From Solirubrobacteraceae bacterium (GTDB taxonomy: Bacteria > Actinomycetota > Thermoleophilia > Solirubrobacterales > Solirubrobacteraceae), in contig JANJTP010000051.1 in the NCBI GenBank assembly GCA_024711025.1, forward strand, positions 34,571 through 98,570: a stretch of 64,000 nt of DNA. The letters run 5' to 3'. The stretch's first letter is position 1. The number at the start of each line of letters is the position of its first letter. Position numbers and translations under genes: made by a program. The notes under the pieces were generated by a model, which was not told the origin of the DNA, ran no database searches, and saw nothing but the letters and a program-made list of their open reading frames with translations. Shown here piece after piece: positions 58,262 through 64,000 of this stretch.

Positions 58262-59314
58262 GTGGGGGCCGCCGAGCGGCGAACGCCCGACGGTCCCGTC
58301 GCCCCGGCGCTCGACACGCAGCCCTCCGAGTGGGTGGCTACCCGTGACGCTCCCGTCGGCGGCCAGGCGGTCCTCGAGGGCGTGATGATGCGCGGCGTCG
58401 GCACGTGGGCCGTCGCCTGTCGCAAGCCCGCCCCCGAGCAGCTCGACGATCAGGGCGAGCGGCTCGACTTGGACGATCCGCCGCGCGGCGAGATCGCCGT
58501 GAAGGCCTTCGGCGTCGAGTCGATCCTGCGCCGCCACCGGATCCTGCGAGCGCCGATCGTCCGCGGCGTCTTCGCGCTCGGCGAGTCGCTCGTGATCGGC
58601 TTCAAGGCGCTGGGCATCTCCGCGAACACCCAGGTGCCCGGGGAGGAGGAGGAGATCGGCGGCTGGCTGTGGGGCGCGACGATCGTCTTCGCGCTCGCGC
58701 TCGCCGTCGGGCTCTTCTTCGTCGTCCCCGTCACGCTCACCAACCTGATCAAGGACGAGCTCGGCTCCGCCGTGGTCTTCTGGATCGTCGAGGGGATCCT
58801 GCGGACCGTCATCTTCCTGCTCTATCTGCTGCTCCTGTCGCGGATGCGCGACCTGCGGCGCGTCTTCGAGTACCACGGCGCCGAGCACAAGACGATCTCC
58901 TGCTACGAGGCCGGCTTGCCGCTGACCCCCGAGAACGCCCACCGCTTCTCCCGTCTGCACCCGCGCTGTGGCACCAGCTTCCTGCTCATCGTGATGATCG
59001 TCGCGATCTTCGTCTTCAGCCCCCTCGGCCTGCTGCCCTGGTGGGCGCTCATCGCCAGCCGCATCGTCGGCGTCCCGCTGATCGCCGGCATCTCCTTCGA
59101 GCTCATCAAGCTCGCCGGCAGGCATCGCCGCCGCCGCTGGGTCCGCGCCCTCATCTGGCCCGGCCTCAAGCTCCAGCTGCTCACGACCCGCGAGCCCGAC
59201 CACAGCCAGCTGGCCGTCGCCATCGCCGCCATGGAGGCCGTCCTCGAGCGCGAGACGCCCGGCGAGCCGGGGGCGGGTCGGGATGGGTTCGTCGGCATCG
59301 AGATCGCCGCCTGA
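58262..59314 (+). CDS. DUF1385 family membrane protein (YqhQ-like)
   Basis: A 350-residue membrane protein of the DUF1385 family. Conserved GGQAVLEGVMMRG near residue 33, RALRxxxGESLVIGFKALGISA, and the hydrophobic core with FEYHGAEHKTISCYEAGLPLTPENA (possible metal-binding His/Cys) and RLHPRCGTSFLLIVMI. About five helices. Function unknown but very widely kept between rpmE and prfA. Start GTG 58262, 7 bp after rpmE. Confidence 0.88.
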   Translation: MGAAERRTPDGPVAPALDTQPSEWVATRDAPVGGQAVLEGVMMRGVGTWAVACRKPAPEQLDDQGERLDLDDPPRGEIAVKAFGVESILRRHRILRAPIVRGVFALGESLVIGFKALGISANTQVPGEEEEIGGWLWGATIVFALALAVGLFFVVPVTLTNLIKDELGSAVVFWIVEGILRTVIFLLYLLLLSRMRDLRRVFEYHGAEHKTISCYEAGLPLTPENAHRFSRLHPRCGTSFLLIVMIVAIFVFSPLGLLPWWALIASRIVGVPLIAGISFELIKLAGRHRRRRWVRALIWPGLKLQLLTTREPDHSQLAVAIAAMEAVLERETPGEPGAGRDGFVGIEIAA

Positions 59315-59723
59315 CGTCGCGTCGGCGGGTCGTGCGGCGCTTGACGCCGCCCTACGCACGTCGCGCCGGCGCAGGCGCGCGGGGCCGGCGCCGGCAAAGG
59401 TGTCTGGGGCGGTCGGCCGGCGCAGGCGCGCGGGGCGCTGGCGTGTGGTGATCGTCAAACTCGATGCGTCGCGCCGAGTGCGCTCTGCGAAGACCACCCT
59501 CTGAGGTGGCCAACGTGAAGCGGCGGCGGTCGCGCGTAGCGAGGTTGACGATCACCACACGCCCGCGGCGCCCGTTGCGCCCCGCGGCGCCCGTTGCGCC
59601 CCGCGGCGCCCCGACCTTCGACGAGCTGCCGTCCGACCTCCGACGAGACCCGCTGCGCCCGCGGATCGCACGCTTTGCGACAGAACCGCGCCGCCTCCGT
59701 GCAGTCGTCGCCGCGTCGGGAAC

Positions 59724-59766
59724 GTGGCTGCATAAACACACCCCATACGTGAGTTTCTGCAGCCAC
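59724..59766. repeat. REP-like palindrome, copy 3 (inverted)
   Basis: Arms GTGGCTGCATAAA and TTTCTGCAGCCAC (59724-59736, 59754-59766), one mismatch. Read on the minus strand it matches copies 1 and 2, including the core GTATGGG. It lies in the repeat-rich gap before prfA. Confidence 0.85.
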
Positions 59767-59971
59767 AACCCCCGCAGCAGGCGTGTCGGCCCTCAGTTCG
59801 GGGCGTGGCGAGTGACTCGGGGCTCCGGCGCCACCCCAGCGTTCCGCGCCATCCCCAGCGTTCCGCTCTACCCCAAGCGTCCCGCGCCGGCTCCGGCGCC
59901 GCGCCCCCAGCGTCCCGCGCCCACCAGGCCCGCACTCCACCCGCACCGCCGTGCCACCGAAGCCCCGCCTC

Positions 59972-59977
59972 TAGACT
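59972..59977 (+). promoter_or_regulatory. -10-like box of prfA
   Basis: TAGACT, 10 nt before ATG 59988 with no Shine-Dalgarno between; a leaderless or very short leader is likely. Confidence 0.45.
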
Positions 59978-59987
59978 CGATCGCCGG

Positions 59988-61040
59988 ATGATCGAGTCGC
60001 TCGTCGAGCAGATCGAGGCCCGGTTCGCGGAGCTGTCGCGCGAGATCACCGACCCCCAGGTGATCGCCGACCGTCGTCGCTACGCGGACGCCGGACGCGA
60101 GTACCGTCGGCTGGAGCCGGCGGCGCAGCTCGCCGAGCAGTGGCGGCGCGCCACCGATGACGCCGCGGGCGCTCAGGAGCTCCTCGACGAGGGCGCCGAC
60201 GACCCCGAGGTGCGCGAGATGCTCGCGACTGCACGCGAGCGGATCGAGCAGCTCGAGGAGGAGGTCCGACTCGCGATGGTCGAGCGCGACCCCAACGACG
60301 ACAAGAACGTCATCGTCGAGATCCAGGGCGGCGCCGGCGGGGAGGAGGCCGGCATCTGGGCCGGCGATCTCTATCGGATGCTGACCAAGTACGCCGAGGC
60401 GCGGGGCTTCCAGACCGAGCCGCTCGAGCTCGGCGAGGGGAAGTACACGTTCGCGATCAAGGGGACGGGGGCCTACTCGGTCTTCAAGTACGAGGGCGGC
60501 ACCCACCGCGTCCAGCGTGTGCCGGTCACCGAGTCGCAGGGCCGCATCCACACGAGCACGGCGACCGTCGCGGTGCTGCCCGAGGCCGAGGAGGTCGACG
60601 TGCAGGTCGACCCCGGCGACCTCCAGGTCGACGTCTACCGCTCGTCGGGACCGGGCGGCCAGTCGGTCAACACGACCGACTCGGCGGTTCGGATCACGCA
60701 CCGGCCGACGGGGCTCGTCGTCTCGATGCAGGACGAGAAGAGCCAGCTCCAGAACCGCGAGAAGGCCCTGCGCGTCCTGCGCGCACGGCTTTACGAGCGG
60801 GCGCTCGCCGAGCAGCAGGCCGAGCTTGCGGCCGACCGGCGCGCGCAGGTCGGCACCGGCGACCGAGCCGAGAAGATCCGCACCTACAACTACCCGGAGC
60901 GGCGGGTCACGGACCATCGCGTCAAGGTCACCCTCCACGACCTCGACGGGGTGCTTGCCGGGGGGCTGCACGAGCTGACCGCGGCGCTCGAGGCCGACGA
61001 GAAGCGACGCCGCCTGGCAGCCCAGGCCCAGCGCGCGTGA
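59988..61040 (+). CDS. prfA: Peptide chain release factor 1
   Basis: A 350-residue class I release factor. It has the RF1 codon-recognition tripeptide (PVT in RVPVTESQGRIHTS) and the GGQ loop (SSGPGGQSVNTTDSAVRITH) that releases the peptide; the N-terminal helices (IEARFAELSREITDPQVIAD) are typical. It reads UAA/UAG. It overlaps prmC by 4 bp, whose product methylates the GGQ glutamine. Confidence 0.96.
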   Translation: MIESLVEQIEARFAELSREITDPQVIADRRRYADAGREYRRLEPAAQLAEQWRRATDDAAGAQELLDEGADDPEVREMLATARERIEQLEEEVRLAMVERDPNDDKNVIVEIQGGAGGEEAGIWAGDLYRMLTKYAEARGFQTEPLELGEGKYTFAIKGTGAYSVFKYEGGTHRVQRVPVTESQGRIHTSTATVAVLPEAEEVDVQVDPGDLQVDVYRSSGPGGQSVNTTDSAVRITHRPTGLVVSMQDEKSQLQNREKALRVLRARLYERALAEQQAELAADRRAQVGTGDRAEKIRTYNYPERRVTDHRVKVTLHDLDGVLAGGLHELTAALEADEKRRRLAAQAQRA

Positions 61041-61876
61041 GCGTCCTGCGCGGCGCGAGCGTTCGCGACGCCCTCGACTCCGCAGGCGTGGCGATCGCGG
61101 CCTCCGGAAGCGAGTCGCCGCGCCTCGACGCCGAGCTGCTGCTCGCCCATGCGCTCGGCGTCGACCGTACGGCGCTGTACGCCGACCCACGGCGCGAGGT
61201 CGTCGGCGCGCAGGCCCGGTCCTTCCAGGATCTCGTGCGCCGCCGCAGCGCCGGTCGCGAGCCGGTCGCGTACCTCCTGGGCCGCAAGGGCTTTCGGCAT
61301 ATCGAGCTCGAGGTCGACGCACGGGTCCTCGTGCCGCGCCCGGAGACCGAGCTGCTCGTGGAGCTCGGTCTCGAGCTCGCGCCCGGGGCCCGCGTGCTCG
61401 ACGTCGGCACCGGCAGCGGCGCCGTCGCGCTTGCGCTCAAGCAGGAGCGGCCCGACCTCGACGTGACCGGCAGCGATGTCAGCGAGACGGCGCTCGACGT
61501 CGCGCGCGCCAACCGGAACCGCCTCGGACTGGACGTCGAGCTCGTCTGCGCGGACCTGCTCGACGGCGTCGGCGCCCGCTGGGACGCGATCCTCTCCAAC
61601 CCGCCCTACGTCGCCGAGCGCGACCGTGCGCGTCTGCCCCGCGACGTACGCGTCCACGAGCCGGCGCTCGCGCTGTTCGCCGGGCGCGACGGCCTCAACG
61701 TGATCCGCCGCCTGGTCGCGGCCGCGGAGCAGACCGACGCGGCGCTGCTCGCGATCGAGGTCGGCGAGGGCCAGTCCGCTGCCGCCTCGGCGCTCGTGCA
61801 GGAAGCCGGCTTCGGCTCGGTCGAGTCGCGCCGCGACCTGGCCGGCATCGAGCGCGTCGTCGTCGGCCGGCGCTGA
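61037..61876 (+). CDS. prmC: Release factor glutamine methyltransferase
   Basis: A 279-residue PrmC/HemK. SAM motif LDVGTGSGAVALALKQERP, catalytic NPPY (ILSNPPYVAERD), N-terminal helical domain with DAELLLAHALGVDRTALY and VAYLLGRKGFRHIELEV. It methylates the Gln of the GGQ motif in RF1/RF2. GTG 61037 overlaps prfA. Confidence 0.95.
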   Translation: MSVLRGASVRDALDSAGVAIAASGSESPRLDAELLLAHALGVDRTALYADPRREVVGAQARSFQDLVRRRSAGREPVAYLLGRKGFRHIELEVDARVLVPRPETELLVELGLELAPGARVLDVGTGSGAVALALKQERPDLDVTGSDVSETALDVARANRNRLGLDVELVCADLLDGVGARWDAILSNPPYVAERDRARLPRDVRVHEPALALFAGRDGLNVIRRLVAAAEQTDAALLAIEVGEGQSAAASALVQEAGFGSVESRRDLAGIERVVVGRR

Positions 61877-61943
61877 CCGCCTCGCGGCGACGCGGCGGCG
61901 CCCCGGCCGCGGCGCGGCGCGGTCAAGCGGCGCCGCGCGCTAG

Positions 61944-61949
61944 TAGGGT
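61944..61949 (+). promoter_or_regulatory. -10-like box of the SDR gene
   Basis: TAGGGT lies 8 nt before ATG 61958 and 5 nt before an in-frame GTG 61955; no Shine-Dalgarno is visible. Leaderless start likely. Confidence 0.35.
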
Positions 61950-61957
61950 CATGGGTG

Positions 61958-62998
61958 ATGCAGCACACGGCCTTCGTCACCGGTGGCTCGGGCTTCATCG
62001 GCGGCCGGCTCGTCACGCGGCTGGTCGGCGAGGGCTGGCGAGTACGCGCGCTCGCCCGCAGCGAGGAGTCCGCCCACGCCGTCGCAGACCTCGGCGCGGA
62101 GGCGGTCCGTGGCTCGCTGAGCGACGTCGCGGCGATGGCCGACGGGGCGCGCGGCTGCGAGATCGCCTTCCACTGCGCGGCTCGGGTCGGCGCCTGGGGC
62201 CAGCCGGAGGAGTTCGAGCGCGACAACGTCCAGGGCACGACGAATGTCGTCGAGGCCTGTCGCCGCGCGGGCGTACGGCGCCTCGTCCACGTCGGCACGG
62301 AGGCCGCCCTGCTCGACGGCGAGCCGCTCGGCGTCGTCGACGAGCGGGCCCCCCTGCGGCCCGACTCGCGCGCGCTCTACGCCGCGACGAAGGCGCGGGC
62401 GGAGAGCCTCGTGCTCGCGGCGAGCGGCGAGGGGCTCGAGACCGTGGTCGTCCGCCCGCGGCTCGTCTGGGGCGGGGGCGACACGACGATCCTCCCCGAG
62501 CTCGTCGCGCGGGTCGGCGTGCGGCGTTTCGCCTGGGTCGACGGTGGCCGGCACCGCACATCGACGACCCACGTGGACAACGCCGTGGAGGGCCTCCTGC
62601 TCGCCGCTGAGAAGGGCGTCCCCGGGCACGCGTACTTCGTCACCGACGGGGAGCCGGTCGAGTTCCGCGACTTCGTCACACGGCTGCTGGCCACACAGGG
62701 CGTCGCGGCGCCGGACCGCGACGTCCCGGCCTGGCTGGCCCGGGCCGTCGCGGCGTCCGGGGAGGCGCTGTGGCGGCGCCTGCCGCTGCGCGGCGCGCCG
62801 CCGGTCACTCGGCTGGCGCTCTGGCTGTCGGCGCTGGAGACGACGATCGACATCTCCCGTGCGCGCGAGGAGCTCGGCTACGCGCCGCTGCGCACGCTCG
62901 AGGAAGGTCTCGCCGAGCTCGCGGCGGCCGGCGACGGCGGGGCGCCGGGGCGCGACTCCGGCTCGCGCGAGGCCGCGACCGAGGAGACGGTGTCATGA
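61958..62998 (+). CDS. NAD(P)-dependent epimerase/3-beta-HSD-type SDR
   Basis: A 346-residue extended short-chain dehydrogenase. Nucleotide motif VTGGSGFIGGRLVTRLVGEG, YxxxK active site (LYAATKARAESLVL), HCAARVGAWG, VHVGTEAALLDG and the VVVRPRLVWGGGDTTIL segment as in 3-beta-hydroxysteroid dehydrogenase/isomerase-like proteins. A C-terminal ~100-residue part binds substrate. Start ATG 61958 (or GTG 61955). It separates prmC and rpiB; the substrate is unknown. Confidence 0.88.
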   Translation: MQHTAFVTGGSGFIGGRLVTRLVGEGWRVRALARSEESAHAVADLGAEAVRGSLSDVAAMADGARGCEIAFHCAARVGAWGQPEEFERDNVQGTTNVVEACRRAGVRRLVHVGTEAALLDGEPLGVVDERAPLRPDSRALYAATKARAESLVLAASGEGLETVVVRPRLVWGGGDTTILPELVARVGVRRFAWVDGGRHRTSTTHVDNAVEGLLLAAEKGVPGHAYFVTDGEPVEFRDFVTRLLATQGVAAPDRDVPAWLARAVAASGEALWRRLPLRGAPPVTRLALWLSALETTIDISRAREELGYAPLRTLEEGLAELAAAGDGGAPGRDSGSREAATEETVS

Positions 62999-63492
62999 GG
63001 ATCGCGCTCGGCTCCGACCATGCCGGCTTCGCGCTCAAGGAGCAGGTCAAGACGGCGCTCCTGGCCGCCGGCCACGAGGTCACGGACGTCGGCACGGCCT
63101 CCGGCGAGTCGGTCGACTACCCGGGGTTCGCGGCGAGCGCCGCGCGGCTCGTCTCGGGCGGCGCCGCCGACCGCGGCGTGCTGGCCTGCGGCTCGGGGAA
63201 CGGCGTCGCGATCGCGGCGAACAAGATCGCCGGCATCCGCGCGATCAACGCCCGCGACGCCCATGAGGCCGAGATGGCCAGGCGCCACAACGACGCGAAC
63301 GTCATCACGCTGTCCGGCCAGCGTCTGTCGGCCGACGAGGCCGGCGCGATCGTCGCGGCCTTCCTCGACACGGGCTTCGAGGGCGGACGGCATGCGCGCC
63401 GCATCGCGCAGATCGCCGAGCTCGAGGGATCGCCGGCCGACGAGCCGACACGAGAGGTAGTCTCCTCGGACGATGCCCGATCTGCCCCCTGA
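62995..63492 (+). CDS. rpiB: Ribose-5-phosphate isomerase B
   Basis: A 165-residue RpiB/LacAB isomerase that interconverts ribose-5-P and ribulose-5-[17 protein letters not shown] (His/Asp), catalytic Cys in [18 protein letters not shown] (around residue 66) and phosphate-binding His/Arg in [21 protein letters not shown] 62995 overlaps the preceding TGA and its 3' end overlaps the glyA start by 20 bp. Confidence 0.94.
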   Translation: MRIALGSDHAGFALKEQVKTALLAAGHEVTDVGTASGESVDYPGFAASAARLVSGGAADRGVLACGSGNGVAIAANKIAGIRAINARDAHEAEMARRHNDANVITLSGQRLSADEAGAIVAAFLDTGFEGGRHARRIAQIAELEGSPADEPTREVVSSDDARSAP

Positions 63493-64000
63493 CTGGTTCA
63501 ATCGCCCGCTCGCAGAGGTCGATCCTGCGATCGCCGAGGTCCTCGCGAACGAGCTGGGTCGCCAGCAGCACACGCTGGAGATGATCGCCTCGGAGAACTT
63601 CGTCCCGCGGGCGGTTCTCGAGTGCCAGGGGAGCGTGCTGACGAACAAGTACGCGGAGGGCTATCCCGGCCGGCGCTACTACGGTGGGTGCGAGTACGTC
63701 GACGTCACCGAGGAGCTGGCCCGCAGCCGGGCCAGGGAGCTGTTCGGATGCTCCTTCGTGAACGTTCAGCCGCACTCCGGCGCCCAGGCCAACCAGGCCG
63801 TGTTCATGGCCCTGCTGAAGCCGGGCGACACCTTCCTGGGCATGGACCTGGCCTGCGGCGGGCACCTGACGCACGGCTCGCCGGCGAACCAGTCCGGCAA
63901 GTGGTTCCGGCCCGTGACCTACAAGGTCCGCGAGGACGATCACCTGATCGACTACGACCACGTTGCCGAGATGGCCGACAAGGAGAAGCCCAAGCTGATC
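63473..64000 (+). CDS. glyA: Serine hydroxymethyltransferase, N-terminal part (cut by the window end)
   Basis: An open frame from ATG 63473 to the end of the window (176 codons, no stop). Residues include [36 protein letters not shown] (tetrahydrofolate and substrate site), [19 protein letters not shown] and [19 protein letters not shown], all classic SHMT. It makes glycine and methylene-THF from serine. The active-site Lys lies beyond the window. The order rpiB-glyA is conserved in many Gram-positive bacteria. Confidence 0.95.
   Translation, partial: MPDLPPDWFNRPLAEVDPAIAEVLANELGRQQHTLEMIASENFVPRAVLECQGSVLTNKYAEGYPGRRYYGGCEYVDVTEELARSRARELFGCSFVNVQPHSGAQANQAVFMALLKPGDTFLGMDLACGGHLTHGSPANQSGKWFRPVTYKVREDDHLIDYDHVAEMADKEKPKLI

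Larger units (their letters stand above)
59315..59987. repeat. Repeat-rich intergenic island before prfA
   Basis: A 673-bp stretch with no convincing gene. It holds: a 21-bp direct repeat (59365-59385, 59416-59436); a long inverted repeat with perfect 19-bp arms GGCGTGTGGTGATCGTCAA (59440-59458) and its complement (59545-59563); a 19-bp unit tandem x2.6 (CCCGCGGCGCCCGTTGCGC, 59562-59611); and four copies of CCCCA(A)GCGTYCCGC between 59834 and 59918. The TAGACT box for prfA lies at 59972-59977. Confidence 0.8.

Noticed and set aside
61951..62610. Frame starting at ATG 61951
   Set aside because: It is out of frame with the clear SDR gene at 61958 and is Arg-rich without motifs.
1..64000. Prophage, insertion sequence, integrase or tRNA genes
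   Set aside because: No transposase, integrase, phage structural gene or tRNA-like cloverleaf was found; the only mobile-like signals are the short repeats.

Overview
The window is about 64 kb of very GC-rich, gene-dense bacterial DNA with many GTG/TTG starts and 4-bp ATGA/GTGA gene overlaps. The gene content suggests an actinobacterium of the Thermoleophilia/Solirubrobacterales kind: tandem ArsA/Get3-like ATPases, a zinc-ligand (C+) L31, rpmE-DUF1385-prfA-prmC ... rpiB-glyA order, two acyl-CoA dehydrogenases with ETF and ETF-QO, MeaB, HxlR and a BldC-like HTH. This placement is inferred from gene content and base composition; no rRNA or tRNA gene is visible.

Layout. (1) 1-11143 is a catabolic operon: the end of a PotA-like ATPase, PotB/PotC permeases, a cupin, a PuuD-like gamma-glutamyl hydrolase, a class III CoA-transferase, an acetone-carboxylase-like beta subunit, a fused alpha+gamma acetone-carboxylase-like subunit and a PuuB-like FAD oxidase. 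It looks like uptake and oxidation of an amine or polyamine-like compound coupled to ATP-dependent carboxylation of a ketone, followed by CoA activation. (2) 11161-15694 holds an EamA exporter, a lone PilT, an HxlR regulator and a Tat-type PGRP amidase. (3) 15763-23022 is metal and signalling: a zinc/manganese ABC transporter whose first permease is fused to the binding protein, a degenerate GGDEF + EAL + BldC-like HTH protein, a Fur-family regulator and a duplicated histidine-rich protein. (4) 23107-29304 has an unknown protein, two ArsA ATPases, and a ParA gene overlapping an ftsZ with a long N-terminal extension. (5) 29305-32200 is a decayed stretch: a VOC gene, a broken F420-reductase-like gene, a 14-copy heptamer array, an HtrA-like protease and a second, broken VOC copy beside a repeated palindrome. 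(6) 32279-37816 has gamma-glutamyltransferase, a lipoprotein, a CNBD-CBS-nucleotidyltransferase protein, an exonuclease and a second EamA transporter. (7) 37865-44444 has a P450 and two methyltransferases, then GH57 branching enzyme, GT4 and a convergent hexapeptide acyltransferase, an order that mirrors the mycobacterial methylglucose lipopolysaccharide locus. (8) 44508-57091 is acyl-CoA metabolism: MeaB, two acyl-CoA dehydrogenases, thiolase, a B12-binding mutase subunit, ETF beta/alpha and ETF-QO, with PepA, a HAD phosphatase and a membrane protein. (9) 57212-64000 is a secreted protein and the housekeeping run rpmE-DUF1385-prfA-prmC-SDR-rpiB-glyA (cut by the window end).

Three copies of one imperfect palindrome (about 43 bp, arms GGCTGCAGAA/TTCTGCAGCC, core TATGGG) lie between genes at 24530, 31879 and 59724, and look like a lineage-specific REP-type family. 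Several genes have a TANNNT -10-like hexamer only 4-10 nt before the start codon and no Shine-Dalgarno, which suggests frequent leaderless transcripts.
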